Below the pieces are notes generated by a model, which did no database searches, was not told the origin of the DNA, and was given only the letters and a program-made list of their open reading frames with translations. Positions 1-13,971 of a stretch of DNA of 60,000 nucleotides are shown here, piece by piece (within the stretch, counting starts at the first letter, position 1; each line of letters begins with the position of its first letter). The position numbers and the translations under genes were made by a program. The stretch is from NCBI GenBank assembly GCA_950295325.1, contig OX485805.1:31919501-31979500 (forward strand), given 5' to 3'. This stretch comes from Polytrichum commune. Taxonomy: Eukaryota > Streptophyta > Polytrichopsida > Polytrichales > Polytrichaceae.

Positions 1-372
1 GCTTCGCCTTTATACATGCTTTGCATGCTCCCTGCATACATTATAGGACAACCCCGACTTGTCATGGTGCTTCATTTTGGTTTCTTATCTATCATTCCTT
101 ATCCAAGTCCTCGAGGTCGTCTCCCCTCAAGAATCAACACCATATGTATCACTTGCTCACATTCAGAGGAGGACAATGACCAGCTACGATAGATGGCCTT
201 GCCCTCACTTAATCTCATCCAGACAATGGTCTTTCTCCACAGGGACAAACATGACATTCCCATCTTCTTCCTCAAGGTCTATACCATATTTTAACTGAAT
301 CAATTATGTTTTTCTTCTACACGACCCTTTGTCTCCCTCAAGAGAGCATCACAATTATTCTCTCCGGCTATG
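1..372. other. Unassigned DNA at window start
   Basis: I see no convincing gene, repeat or RNA here. The short open frames have no recognisable motif and no flanking splice signals that would support coding. Confidence 0.5.
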
Positions 373-1089
373 GTCTCAACCAGTGGTGATTTTTCAAAAG
401 GTCCCTAACATGTCCAGGGACATGTTCATATAAAAAAAATTTAAAAAAAAAAAATTTCCAGTCGACGGGTTCTTAGAAAACGAACCAGTTTTTGGATGTG
501 TCAAATTTACTTTGAACGGGTTCTAAATATAAAAAAGTTGTTGATAATTTTTTTCAAAAAAAAAGAAATGGTACAAATATCAATTACATCATGTCATATA
601 TGACATGTGAATATAAGCATAATGCAATCAAACCACTAATACCCAATCAAAATATCAATCTTGAAGTGCTTGATTCACCTACATACATTAATTCATCAAC
701 CACAAAATTTAGAATGGGGTGTACTGGAAAGATGAGAATCGACAGCAAAAGACAGATAATTGACGAACATTGAAAGCATAATTTGTCAAGATCCTATTGT
801 TTCCAAGTGCAAGCAATCACATGTCGACATCTTTGGATTTTTTGGGTTTTGTTTTTTTTCTAATTTTTTACCAACATTGTAAGAGACTTATTTATTCCTC
901 TTGCGGGACGGGTATTTTCATTTTCAAACCAGTTTTGGGAGGGGATGTTTTTTCTTCAACCTTTCCATGGAAGGGTTGGTTTAGAAATTACCGGTTTTGG
1001 GACGGGTTGCAGTTTTTTTTGCCTTTCAATTCAAGATTTTTGGACGTGGACGGGCAAAAACTTTGTGAAAAATCAGCCCTGGTCCCAAC
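373..1089. mobile_element. Non-autonomous hAT-type element with 8-bp target duplication
   Basis: The element body is 381-1081 (701 bp). The left end reads CAGTGGTGATTTTTCA and the reverse complement of the right end reads CAGGGCTGATTTTTCA; 16 of the first 19 bases match. The flanking octamers are GTCTCAAC (373-380) and GTCCCAAC (1082-1089), 7 of 8 identical, as expected for an aged 8-bp hAT duplication. Inside are repeated short motifs of the type CCRGTTTTTGG and GACGGGTT near both ends (about 466, 490, 515, 931, 992), which fits subterminal transposase-binding repeats. There is no transposase ORF, so it is a MITE-like derivative. Family assignment rests on the CA-G-G start and the 8-bp duplication only. 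Confidence 0.75.
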
Positions 1090-1222
1090 CACGTGAACCT
1101 ATGAACCTTTCCTGACTTCATCTAAGACACTGAATATTTTTAGTCCGGGGCATCTGATCGATCCCCCACAAATGCAGTGCCTAAGTTGTTCCACCACTCA
1201 AGTAGAATCCATCTTTGGAAAG

Positions 1223-1810
1223 TAAGGGCCGGTTCACACTATGGTCAAACTTCAAGAGGAGAAGCGTTTGGACCAATGGAAATGCAAAAATGTCCAAAGA
1301 TCGTCCTCTCGGCCTTCACACTAGAGGCCGAAGTCCAAAGGACATCGCCTCCAAAAGAGCCTAGGTGGCAACACTTTTAGGAAGTCATGGCGCCAAGAGT
1401 TCGGCCTCTCGAGCAAAGTTTGAGCAAAATGCTCGACCCAAACCTCCGTCAAGAGGCCGAACTTTTTTTTCATTAAAATATCAATCATTGACAAGATCTT
1501 GACCATTAGATTGGAGGGGTTATTTTGAGCAAGGAATAAAGTGGGATGCTCCTTTGGGTTTGGACTTTGGGCTCGGCCTTTGGAGGCTTCACACTATGGC
1601 CGTCCAAGTCGAGAGGCCGTGGGAGTTCATGGCCAAAGGTTAGGACTTTGGGCTTAGCCTTTGGAGGCTTCACACTATGCCCGGCCAAAGGCTCCACTTA
1701 CTATATTTTATTGACTATTTTCAGCTCATTTCTTTGGACTCTCAACAAAGTTTGGCCACTCAATCCCACGGCCTCTCGACTTGGACGGCCATAGTGTGAA
1801 CCGGCCCTAA
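1223..1810. mobile_element. PIF/Harbinger-type MITE with TAA target duplication
   Basis: The element body is 1226-1807 (582 bp) and is flanked on both sides by TAA (1223-1225 and 1808-1810). Terminal inverted repeats read GGGCCGGTTCACACTATGG. A TWA target duplication with GGGCC-type ends is the signature of PIF/Harbinger (Tourist-like) elements. A block at about 1589-1625 is the near-perfect reverse complement of the right subterminal region (about 1763-1800). The phrase CTTTGG..GGAGGCTTCACACTATG occurs twice, at about 1567-1600 and 1646-1680. The element is therefore internally rearranged or nested. No transposase is encoded. Confidence 0.8.
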
Positions 1811-4800
1811 TTCTCGATTATGGTTGTGCACCTTTCAAGACTGTTGGACCGAATCCACACATAATCTTTGCTATAAAAACAACAGACTCCTCGACTAAAT
1901 ATGTGCACAGACGATGGTCTCGATCGTTACATTGAGAAAATGGCCACACTCACACAAGACAAGACCATCGAAACGGGGTATCACACCCATTAAACGCGTG
2001 AAAATACTGTGGCCTTCACAACCATTAATAGATGATTGCCAAGCAATGAGTTGATTGCATACTATATTTAATTACTCAACCATTCAATCACACATACTGC
2101 TGTTTCACTCCCTGCCAAATTTACAAGTAGAAAAAAGTTCCTCTCTCCTTCTCGAGAGGGCTTCCACTTCTCCTCCATGGTCATTCAATATCCGACTCTC
2201 TCAACTATGGCCTACAAGGAGGTTATATAAAAAAAAAGGTGTAGAGGCGATTATCATCAAGCGCGACTATCCATAGCCTAATTCAACATGGTTCTCTTTA
2301 ATTTCCCACATGTCTATAGCCAGGTGTTTTATTTAACAACTATTGACTTCTCGTGGGCTTAACACTTACTAATTTCCGAGTTTTCTCCCTACATTAGCGT
2401 TTAGATATGAGATTTGAAGTGATTAATCATCCAAATTCAAGATTGAGCTAAAATAGGCATAAAATTGGATGACAGTGGGCAACTTTATTATGTCGAGCTA
2501 GGTGTGTGTGAGTGTACCATAGCGTACACGAGGTGTGTGTGAGTGGCCATAATATGTATTTTGTGGTGGTTTATCATGTATTATGTGTAGCCAAATTTTA
2601 GTGTTTGGGTAATTTGTGCGTCGGATATGTCTTGTGATTTCCATAAGGTGTTGGAGAGTTTGTGGTTGATTTGCTCGTTAAAGAGCCACTTGTCTACATA
2701 TGGAATTTGTAATCAACAATGGTTGTCTCCCTTGTCCTATGTTCTTTGTTGATCGATGTTTGGAGGTTGCGGGATGCACAATCTTGCATCGCCAAAGGGG
2801 AGGGGGAGGGGGAGGGGGGTCTTTATCTTTGGTTGATCCATAGTTAGCTAAGGCGTATGCTTTTCCATTGCCAGTAATCCCGGTGCGTGATCTTATTTTT
2901 AGAATGCTGTTTTTTTTGTTTAGTCCAGTAGATGAGATGGACAATGGCAACTATTAGTAATATGTCGGGATGGTGGTGTTGTGAGGACATGTGTCTAATG
3001 TAGTTGTTAATTAGGAAGATATTATTTAAGCAATCTTTGAAGAGGTAGGTATCTAGTTGGGTGGTTTGGATGGCTTTGATGGTAAGGAAGATAGTGTTGA
3101 GTCCCGTGCATAGGATATTATAGTAGTTCAAGAATCCTTATGCTATTTGGAGGTTGTTGTTGGAGAGGTATAAGCCTAAACCAACCATGTTTTCTTCTAC
3201 GTTTTCTTCCAATTTTTTTTGTTTAATTACATTGTTGTGTGTTTTATTTTAATGGGTGTATATGGTGTTATTTTCTTGGTAATGGTGTGGCTTGTTATTG
3301 GTCTTATGAAGGTTAAACTCTAGGGAGGGTTTTTTTGGGTGTTTGAATACATGATGTTGTGCTTTCTTAGTCTTGGTTTGACTAGGAATCCTTCAATGTG
3401 AATGTTGTAGGCTTCATGTATAATGTATTGTAGGCTTCATGTACAATGCATTAGGTTGGGTGTGGTTTGTGTGGGGGATGGGGGATTTTGTTGGTTAAAG
3501 ATGCATAGTATGGAGGCGATAGAGGTTTTTGATTGTTGGTAGCATTTTGGCCATTTTGATGTTGGGTCATACATGAAGGAGTGAGGGCGTAGAATGACTA
3601 GGGTGTGTACATGTGGGTATTGGTTTAGGTGGAGTTGTTGTGCGCACCTTTCTTTGTGGTTGACTGTGAGGATGGTGATTGTGTTGGCATCTTCTTTGGC
3701 TATCATTTCTTGCCTAGTGTATTGGGTGTGGTATGTTAGGTAGGCTAGTCCATTGCCAAGCCATTTTCATGATTTGTCATTTTTTGTGATCGGGAAATGA
3801 TGTTTGTGGTGTGTAGAGAGTTGTCATGTTTGAATTGTGTTCCCACATGTTAGTGTGCATGAGAGTCAAGTACTACTGTTGTGTGAAGGATTCTATGAGA
3901 AAGTTCATAATTGTGGGGTGCAATGTGTGGTGTTGATTGGCTGTCATTTTATGGTAGTTGGTTACCCCTCTTAGTACCATGATTCTAGTTATAATTAGTT
4001 GTGGTAATTAGTTATATTCTTTGGAATGATTGCTATGCATAGTTGGGCAAGCCAAAAGAATTGGCGTAGATCATTATTGGAGAATTCTATCCCATAGCCA
4101 TTGCAAGTTTTCTATGGTGATTGTGGCAACATAGTTTCCATTTAGGTCAAATATGGGGCTTCCATGTGGATTTGTATTGTGGGCTTGTTTGTGAGGATGT
4201 CTTTATTTGAGTTTCAGTATTGGGATTTTTGGTGTAAGGTTAGTGATGTGAAGTGGTGGGCTTTTGAAGCAAGTATCTTTGGTTTGGACGTGGTTAAGGC
4301 ATTTTTTTTCATGCTTTGTATGTTTGTAATATATAGTTATTGTTATTGTGGTTGTTGAATAAGAGTAGGTTGTGGTATAACATGATGTTGTCATGGTTAT
4401 GTAGGTTTACTTTACTATCCATATAGGTTGTCTCTAAGATGGTTTCAATGTCCATATTTTGGTTGATTGGCATTTCGAGGATGGCAGGTGTTTGAGTGGT
4501 ATTTGGAGTAACATGTGATTTATTTATTAGGATGTATTTGTATTACTCCAAAACATCACTCATTCATCTTTTGTTCTCCCTTCTCTCAAGGATTATTCTC
4601 AATGTTTTTCATTTAGTATTGTATGTTTATTAGTGGGATGTAGGTTTTCATCTCATCATGAGATTCTAAAACAATAGTTTTTGGAGAACAATAGTCTTTG
4701 AGTATCACAACTGTCTTGGCAATCATTGGCCAATGCATCTTCAAATCACAACAATTCCTTCATCAATTGGTCAACGTTATTTTCAATACAAGAGAAGTTG

Positions 4801-5690
4801 TTAATTTATCAATTCCAAGACCTAATCATTACTCACAACTTATGCAATTAACAACAAACACCAAAGTCAAGCTATTATCTCAGTTGCCTTGCACAACGTG
4901 CAACAACAACTAGGGTAACACACAAGAAAATAGCCAATGTTGTTAACTTGTATTTCATCCTCAAAGATCAAACTCTGTAGACTATTTATCAATCTAAAAA
5001 TCTAATGATAGCTAGGATAACTCATGCCTTAATGTCCGTGATAATCTAGAGTTCATCCTAACTCAAATTCACTTAATCACTCGTAATCCCTCATTTTCAT
5101 TACTATTCAATTGATCAGGGACATTTTCTCATCACATTCAGTTCATAGGGGGTTCTTTAATTCAACTGACTTAATAGCTTTACCACCACAAGACTATGGT
5201 GTTAACTTTAACTATAATTATGATTTGATTGCACAATTTATTATGTTTTTATTCTATCCCTCTCTGCCTCTCACATGCTTCAACAATTATCAATCGTTTC
5301 CTTCTCGGACTAACCCTTGACCTTCCAATTCCAAATCGTTCAGATGTCTTTCACAAGTTTTATTCTCTCTCAAGAGGTTTCTATCTCAAGCAACCCTTGA
5401 TAATCCTTAGTTGCATCATCTCTCAAGGTGTTCCACTGGTTTGTTAACAATGGGCTTTGTCCGGGCTCTAGCTCAACATGACTACCACCCTCGCTACTAC
5501 AAGATCTTTGAGCCTGCACTTGCAAAGGAAACCCAGAATTGGCCCCAAGTGAGTAAGGGTACCTACTCTACTCTCAGTATACCCTCGACACTCGAGGACT
5601 CCGCTCTTCGGTGACTACTTTCTATAGTTAAACTTGCTTCACACAAAAGTATTTATTTCCTCATTTTTTTCTCGCTTTGTTTCGCCTGCT
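1811..5690. other. Unassigned intergenic DNA
   Basis: I find no gene. About 2400-4500 is G/T-rich on the plus strand and contains simple-sequence patches: a GGGGA-type run at about 2798-2818, and a 22-bp direct duplication around TGTAGGCTTCATGTA at about 3408-3445. From about 4540 the composition shifts to C/T-rich. These could be remnants of an old transposon, but no termini or coding motifs support that. Confidence 0.4.
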
Positions 5691-8600
5691 TCAGCCAAGG
5701 ATTTTGCATATGCTCTTAACTTGAATGGATACTTTGCCCATAGTTCTACTTGATTCTCTACTTTCAACATTCTTCTCCTTCTGTTCCTATCTCTCAGGTG
5801 ATAATTATCTCACATGTCACTCTTCCCAATTATGATTCACGCTCTGACTTGCTCAATTATATTCGCAATTGCCACACGGGGAGGGGGCGGGGGGGGGGGG
5901 GGGTCACTTAGTGCATTTTAAAAACGACGTGCGCCATAATATAGGGAGGATTATGTTCCTTTGACATAAAAATTATAAAATAATTCCAAATAAAGAAGGG
6001 TCCATTGAAAGTAGACAATCCCATTACAAGATGGATAGGTATAATATATGGGTCATTCCTTTTTGTAAATCTATTATGGGGGCTAAAAACAAGGATCCTA
6101 GGATGTGTGTTTAGAAGATTCAATTTTGTACGCATGCCTCATGAGGGATGGATGAAAAATGACTCATCGTTTACCCAAAAATGGATGAAATTGTAAGCCT
6201 AACCCTAACTCTCTTCCCGACACCTCTCAGTGGTATCTCTCCTTCTCTTGGTGGCCTCTCATTTTTCATTTTTCTTTGGTGACTTCTCTACTCCGACATC
6301 GTCATCTCCAACATGTATGTTCATTTCCACCACCGCTTCTTCATAGCACATGTTTATTCAATGCTAGAGTCTTTGTGGTTTGCATGTTGCCCCTACCATA
6401 TTCGCCCAACTGTTCAATTTTCTTTATTTTGCAATCTTTTTGCAAGATCATTGTGACGTTGCTTTCAATCCAACTTCCATCTTTGATCGCTCCAAGCTCT
6501 CTCTCACCGTGCAATGGGAAATAATTTGGGATACCAAGGTAGGCGGTTCACCTCCTTGCCCAAACACATGAATGAGGGAGGAGAAATGAGGGAGGAGAAA
6601 TCCTAACAATGCCCACATCAAAGTAATGTTGCAATATTATAGAAAACATCCAGGTTGTAAAAACTTTAAGTATGATCACACGGATAGCAAATGAATTTAC
6701 GTAGATTGCGTTATATCTATTGTAAACATGAGTTACAATTCTACAAATGAAGTGTACACTATAGATAGGAATGATTCAAAGAAACTGTCCAAGTTTGTGA
6801 TAGAACGAACTATATAGGGTTCATGACCAAGCTTGGTGTGTTTCACACTATGTAAGTATTGTACACTATGGTTTTGGTTTTTATTAGTATGTAAATTGAC
6901 TTTGAATGAAAGGATGTTTATAGAGCGGGTGTTGTGTTTGTGAACACACACTCACTCTTGTTGTGTTTCCACTTTAAGTATTTGTACTTAGTTTTTGCAA
7001 TGGTATGTATTCTTTATACCTTTTTGTGCCATGCTTTTTCCCACCACATTTGCAATGCATACGCTTTTAAATTCACCTTTTTTTAATTGAAAGGAATGTA
7101 GACTACAATAAAACACAATGAAATGGGCATTATAAGTAATAGTAGGGTGCAAAAAAAAATAGGCCATTTTAGAAAACTAAGTAATTATAGGGAGCTTTTA
7201 ATTCGTGCCTTGGAAGTAAATAGCCCCTAAACAAATACCCCTCCGACACACGTGGTGCACAAAAATCCTATACAACGACCCCCCCCCCCCCCCCCCTTGG
7301 CAAATTCCCACTCAGTCAATTGTGGTTACAACAATAGACAATGGTTCACAATTCCACATTCATTCCATCAAAACAAGAAAACAATGCTACCAATCTTTGG
7401 CCAATCAATGTAGCTTATAGTTCAAAATAACACTTTGATAGAAACCGGTAATTCCACAATCATTATGGTGATTATTCTCAATTCACATAATATAATTCAA
7501 CTATGACCTGACATGCTCTTGGTGCTAAGGGAGACAAGACTAGAAGTTTAACAATGAGCTCAGATTGTTCGAAGAAATGCCTTTTCTCTCAACTCCCCTA
7601 GCCTCTTTGTGCTCAGTGCATATGACAATGGTTGAGTTGTAACCAACTATGGGCTCTTAAGCATGTGCCTATGGTTATATCTACATGTCATTGCCTATAG
7701 TTAATTATTTTCATCTACCTAGGCAGTAACTTCATCCACTTGCTTCCTATCTGCCTATAGCTAAACTAATGGACCAAAAATTTGGCTCACAGATCCCAAC
7801 TTGGAGGAGTGCATAATGTGACTAGGTTAAATCTTGAGTATCAAGTTCCAAGTTTTCTAAATTGGTGACGGGTTTCAAGTTGATGTTCCACTAAGGAAAC
7901 ACAAATTTCAAATGCACTTTGGCCCATGGACACTTCACTCTTCCTTCTATCTAGCGTGGGTTTCATTATTTCAAAAAAATTCACTAATTTAGTTATCTTG
8001 ATTTAATGTACTATACACTATAGTACGTTGTCACATTATTATGCAGAATATAGAAATTATTGCAATGTCCAAAACATTATATTTCATGATTTAATGTGTC
8101 AAGCTTACATTATCATACACACACCTAACTACAAAAAATCCAAAACGCACTATTCACATGAGGCTATGGTGACATCAAGGCAAGATGCAATTGTCTTGAG
8201 GTTTTAGAGATATTATTCACTTTGTAGTGGTGATTGTGTACAAGGAGTGGCGGCCAAACAATGGTGGTGGGAGCCCACACAATGACCCATACAAACAACT
8301 ATTATTTGATTGAGCCATTTTATTTCACAAAGAAAACCTTCAATTAAAGTGGGTCATCCTAGTATGTTGGCACAATTTTTAAGAGCCCACACTAGATAGA
8401 GCGAAGGGTGTAGTGTTGATGCTTTATGAAGGAGATATGCCAAATTCGATGCACAGTTCTGTGAGCCCGAGATGGTATGTAAAATAAAATGAGAATTTTT
8501 TCATGTTTCATGAGGTTTTTAATTTATAAATTGCAAAACACATGAAAATAATTTCTTGGTTTTTTATAAGCATACTTTTTCTTCATAAATCTTACATCAC

Positions 8601-11600
8601 CTTTAATGACAACTAATTTGAGAGTGTATTTCAACGATTATTTTAGTGGACCATGAAGTGGCCGAAACCCTTTAAAAACTCTCTGCTACAAAATATACTA
8701 CTTCAGAAATGTAACAAGGTTAAAAAATTCTAACTTTTTTTGGATCGAGTTTTTGTACTTTTTTTTAGTCAATTGAAACAAAGCTTAAGTATGATTTGTC
8801 TTTGTCTAGAAGTCACCCTTTACAACTTTCTTTGGCATGTCAACTCCAAATAATATCTCCAACTCATATGTTATATATTTCACCTAAGTTATGAGTTGGA
8901 CCCCCTCCTCCAAATGCATTTTGAAACTTAACTAAACATGTTCAACCTCATAGACAACATAGCCAACAATTGCAACAACTTAATGAGAATATCGTATAAA
9001 GCATCAAACATTTTATCTATAAAGAATTGTACGATTGTCACAAACTATCCGACCCAAAATTCTAAAACAATAACCAAGTAACTTGGAGCTTATAATTGAA
9101 CACCAAGAACTTACTACACTAAATATGATATTTAGTGTCACTTATTATTTGGATTTACATAGTGCTATATCTTTTTATTAGCGATGTAATTTTTTTATCA
9201 CATAGGTCTTTTACATGTGCTACACATTTTATACATATGCTACACATCTTCTGAATTTTTAAATTTTTAAATTTAAAATTATTTTTTAAATTTCGAGATT
9301 TGCAAGTTCCATATCCGTATGGTTCAATTTATCATTTCATATATGTATATATATGGTAATAATATAGGGTTATTAAGTGTAGACTGCTAAGTTTGTCTTG
9401 AGTCAACTTTTGTAAGACCATACAAGGGCACATGTGCACATACAAATTAGTGATCACTATGAGGAGTTAATTGAAAAAGGCCTATTTAAACATCTCTCCC
9501 ATTTAAAAATTTGGCAATCAACGATAATTTGAAATTCAGCACCAAAAATTATAACACCATCGATATAGATACATAATACCCAATTGCCACTGTAAAATTC
9601 AATGATGTTTTTTTTATACTATACTCAGTACTTGGGTCAATAATGATTATGTCATGTTGAATTGTATGTATCTAGCATAGTTTCCGGGGAGATTTTTGGG
9701 CATAATCGGTCCAAATCCGAGTGTTTTCAAGTCCGACTGGTTACATGTTGATGATCTTCAGTTTGTCTTTATTAATGTAAGGTATATTCCTTAGATTCCT
9801 CTAAAATGATGGGTAATTTTCCTTGAAGACTTGAACTTCAACTGGTTATGTCTCATTGAACTCAACCGGTTCATCTGTAACTAGCAATCGTTTTCCCCCA
9901 TCCATTGATCTAGAATGCACTTACCGAAAGCAAAATGTATTTTGAAATATGGGCACCCAAATAATATAAATGAAAAAGATAGAAAATCTTGATGATTTAG
10001 AGTTGGTTTGTATTAAATATGTTGGGACCCGCACAAAGGCAATGCCTACATAACCACACATCTATTGTTGTAAAGAATCCTAACTTGCATCATTCACATG
10101 TAATTGACACAATGATGTCCAAAGTATGTGATTTGAATTGCACTATGTAGTCTCCTTGACAACTCGCTAATCACTCAAAATTTAATTTGCATTTATATTC
10201 CAGTCTTTTGAAAATATTCAATTCTTTCTCCAAGTCTAATTAGTCTACCTCATTTAAGAGAGACTTTGTAGCATACCGTAGAGGTCTCTCTAATTCATCT
10301 ATACTTGTGTTGGCATGTAGTTTCAAGGTGGGATACTAGTGGGTCTTACCGAATGTGAGCATGACACATGGCAAGCTGGAAGGGAAAATCAATTAATTGT
10401 GTCGGAATAGAGAGCCCTTTATGGTGCTACCAATGGAGGTGCCTTACTAGCACGACCACCACATGTGGAAGTACACTATTTTTTTGTTAGTTATGTTAGC
10501 ATCTGGTTCCCAATGGATTTGTTGGCTCCATCTTACTTTTCGCATCATAAAATCTTGGATACCCAAGACATGCAACAATCAACCCACATAACATTATTGA
10601 GCCATGTGGGTCGGTTCCATGACCTTGGAATATGCCAAGGTCCTCGAACATACTAGGAATATTTGTTACTATTCATACATTCAAGCTGAACTTGGAAATC
10701 TGGGTGGAGTTATACTCCTAGCACTATGCGTAGGAATTACTGGTCATCCCAAGAATATTTGCAAAAAAACATTCTTCATCCCAACATTACATCCTATAAG
10801 TATTGTTTATAGCACACTGTCGTTGAAAATACCAACACTCTGCACAATACTCTTACTATTCAAACTAACACTATTCATTATTCCTATCGGCGTCAATTTC
10901 CAAGTTTCTTCCCGTGAAGGTAGGATAGTGGCGGCCCATGACATATGCTAAATATACAATGGGACACAACCATGCAGTTGAATAATGTTATGCATGTTTT
11001 GGAACGCAATGCCAAAACATGCATAATAAAGAAAGAAATAAAAATGCCTTGAAAAAGATACAGTTGAAAACGCTCACAACCACTTTTGGGCTTGATAAGA
11101 AATTGGGATATTTTAGTTGGTGTCTTTTGGAGATTTTCAGCTCAACCCCACCTAACCTAGAAAAGAAGAACATACAATGAAGTCTCTCAAAAGTTCATGT
11201 TTTGGTACGCAATTTTGCCCCATTCTTTAAAATTTACCATTACATTATAAAGAAAATGAAATGTTAAATTTAGAATATGGTATTTTTGAATCCATAAGCG
11301 TTCAAATGAGGTCGGAACCCCTCATTTTGGTGATTTGAAGTGGAGGTCAAGTTGGTTGGCATGTTCCTTATTTCATATAATTAACTACTAATTGCTCATA
11401 AGTCACCGCTCATGTCTTAGCTTCCTTTCGTATTTGACTTTGAACAAGGGATAGTTATGTAAATATTAACTCCTTGTCAAATAGTTGAGGTGTTTGGCTT
11501 TCACCAAAAGACAACCTCATAATTTTTCCGACAATATGTTAGCTAAGAACTTCACTTTTACATAATCATCCCTCGGCCAAAGTCAAACACCTCCACTTGA

Positions 11601-11668
11601 TTTCACCAAAATTGGTGGTTCCAACACCAATTGAACACTCCATAAACTTCATAAATTCTCAACAATGC
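5691..11668 (+). repeat. 6-kb interspersed repeat, copy A
   Basis: This block is repeated in reverse complement at 45142-51430 (copy B) at roughly 97-98% identity where I compared it: about 6 differences in 345 bp around 10604-10951. The shared sequence begins CTTCAGCCAAGG and ends CTCAACARTGC. I see no terminal inverted repeat, no clear target duplication and no transposase. It contains homopolymer tracts (G-run near 5885-5903, C-run near 7281-7298) and an embedded MITE (about 10268-10430). Short conserved ORFs, such as a 115-codon GTG-start frame at 10604-10951, match no family I recognise and probably reflect simple sequence conservation. Confidence 0.85.
10268..10430. mobile_element. About 163-bp MITE inside repeat copy A
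   Basis: The ends are inverted: GTAGCATACCGTAGAGG on the left faces CCTTTATGGTGCTAC on the right, with GAGAGNCCTCT-like subterminals. The same unit recurs at about 46733-46894, as part of copy B, and as an independent diverged copy at about 52787-52962. The last copy shows that it is a mobile family rather than simply part of the 6-kb repeat. Confidence 0.6.
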
Positions 11669-11953
11669 TAATATTTGCCATCTACTCGAGGGGAGGACAT
11701 TCAATTTATCCCCAGTTTTGGCCACAGTTCCCTCACCTTGCCGAGCATGTGCTGTGTCTCAAGACCTACGAAATGTAACATCATGACTAAGTGCACTACT
11801 ACAGAACACGTCTTTTATTCCAACACCCACTTCACTACATGTCTTTTACTACTATGAAGAGTGATTGGGGGAATGCACGAAATTCAATCATGTTCATTCA
11901 ATGTCCGAATTTACTTTGAGGAGTCATGGTGGTGAAATGGGACAACAATTCAG

Positions 11954-12000
11954 TTGGGAACGCACGTGTGAACGTGTTTGGGAACGCCCAATGGAACGTG
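11954..12000 (+). repeat. Left subterminal TTGGGAACG motifs of the CACTA element
   Basis: TTGGGAACG occurs at 11954-11962 and 11978-11986, followed by the related CCCAATGGAACG. The same motif in the same orientation forms the tandem array near the right terminus. Shared subterminal repeats are the known binding sites of the TNPA-type protein in En/Spm; here the binding role is inferred. Confidence 0.65.
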
Positions 12001-12283
12001 CATTACTGTGGGTAGTGAAGTGGTCGATTTTGAAAGATTATCAGGTCAGATTGTCATATGTTTCAAGGGTTTAGACTGAGTACTCACCAAAAAGGGGCGT
12101 CTATTTTTAGAATTCATAATGGAATGCACATATTTATATACAGTGAGGCATTTCTACATAACTAACAAAATCTAATTTAATCTATTTGAACATTTCTATC
12201 TTCTTCAATTCCAAAGTCATCCTCATCTTCAAAAAGAGATTCGTGCTCATTTGTGTTCAAAGCTACAACCACTTCGTTGCTGC

Positions 12284-13064
12284 TTAAACCACAACCTCAT
12301 CCAAAATTGGGTCAGTTGGTGTTGCATCGTTCTCTAAAGATGCGGGCACCAATCCACAATGCTCTTCAACGTTGCCTAGAGATAGGCAACCTATGTCCGG
12401 CATATAGTCTTTGTTGGAAACAACTCTTGCTCCCCTTGGCTCTTTCCGTAGAACCACCTTCCATCCATGATTGTTTAAATTATCTGCAAAAAAAACTTGT
12501 TCAACATGGAGTGGAAATGCGAAAGATTCGGCAGATAATGGTACCAACCTATCAAAATTCACTAGGCTAAACCCATACTCATCTCGCTTCATGGTGACAT
12601 TGTGTCCAACCATATTTTCCATCACCCAATTACAATACAACACAACCAATTCATATCGACCATAGTCTACGGCCAATATTTCCTCCACCCATCCCACATA
12701 CTCCAAGTTCGCCGCCTTCATATTTTTGGCACGTACACTTGATCGACAATTTTGGGAGAAGGTGGCGGCCACGCCACAGTCGCATGTTGTCAATGTCCCC
12801 TCTGCACTTCGCACACGGATATGGTTTCCAAAAGCATACATGGAGCGGTAAGATGTTGTTTGGTTAGAGGGTGGAAGAGACAAGACCAATACATCTTCAT
12901 CAATCTCCTCTCCCGCCGCTTTGGCATGTGAAACCTCGGACTTGAACCAATTGTGAAAGGGCTCATCTTGGAGATTTTCGGGATAGACAATCATGCCATT
13001 ACGTTTCTTCCTTCGATATTCCTCACGATCCAATTTGCGCTGTGTCATACTTGCGGTGTGACGT
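12284..13064 (-). pseudogene. CACTA transposase C-terminal (DUF4216) exon
   Basis: This is a 260-codon open exon entered at a TTTCTGCAG acceptor (first base 13064) and ending at a stop at 12284-12286. The central part matches the DUF4216 domain that follows Tnp2 in plant En/Spm transposases: YVGWVEEILAVDYG, then WVMENM...VTMKRDEYGFSLVNFDR, then VEQVFFAD...HGWKVVL. The N-terminal stretch, with FHNWFKSEV, corresponds to the usual linker between Tnp2 and DUF4216. A probable upstream exon (about 13329-13456, minus strand, donor GTAAGT) has one in-frame TGA where TGG would fit. No catalytic Tnp2 part lies further upstream, so this is a remnant. It is transcribed outward, toward the left terminus. 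Confidence 0.8.
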
Positions 13065-13971
13065 CTGCAGAAAAACACAATATTATGATGTCTTTCAAAT
13101 TCCAAAGGTTTTTGTTAATATTACTTTACATAGTAAAATAGATATCACGATGTCAAGTAATAAATATATGTCATTTCCATAATTATTCATTCTTTCGAGT
13201 CACAGATGCTTACTACGTATAGTTATTGGCTAGTATGACTAGTGACATTATAATGTGTATGCCATTAACATATCATTGTGCCTGGAATATAATGTCACCG
13301 CCAGGAACAATAGTCATAAAATAACTTACTCTCTCCACGACTCCAAGGGGGCCACATTATTCACCACAAATTCATGGATCCAATCGCGTATCTTGGGGGT
13401 TAGTATCCTTCACCATGTTTGTCCATCATATGTCAATGTGTGTAATTGGAATCTGTTCACCCTGTCTAAATAGGAATATAAGTAAGGAATATGTTAATAA
13501 AACTAATGATAGTAAGGATGTGGTAGAGGGTGCTTGCAATATGCTCGAGTAGGGTTAGAGAGTAATGGAGTTGCACCATAGGGAGTGTCCTTCAAGTTCT
13601 ACTATTCTAGAACAGGGGTGAACTGTGTTGTGGACATACAATAGGCTTGAGTAGATTGGATGAAAATATCAATTCATCCGTAGAAAATGTTCTCTGAGGT
13701 GTTTATAGACAAATCCTTCCCTTCCACTTGCATGTTCTCAAAATTTTCTCCCGGCTTTGTGTTTTATTGGTAGTTGGGTTGCATTGTAGAGGCACGTGGG
13801 ATATTATGTCTAAGGATAAACTGGATCTTTTAAATTGCTTTTAAATTTCAAGTATCACACTCACACTTGTATTGCCTACATAGAATTCTTGCACAATTTC
13901 ATAATCTTTTTGTAGGATAGTTGCTATTGTGGTGGACAATAGACTGATTTGGTTCTGTTTTTTGTATGCAG

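Noticed and set aside
4203-4394. Thr/Tyr-rich minus-strand ORF
   Set aside because: Low-complexity product of a GT-rich tract with no gene context.
10604-10951. 115-codon ORF conserved between the two 6-kb repeats
   Set aside because: The start is GTG, there is no known motif, and the changes between copies (98% DNA identity) show no sign of protein-level constraint.
5691-11668. Repeat copy A as a Helitron (TC start, CTAA end followed by T)
   Set aside because: The base before the start is T rather than A, copy B lacks the CTRR end, and no clear 3' hairpin lies about 10 bp from the end.
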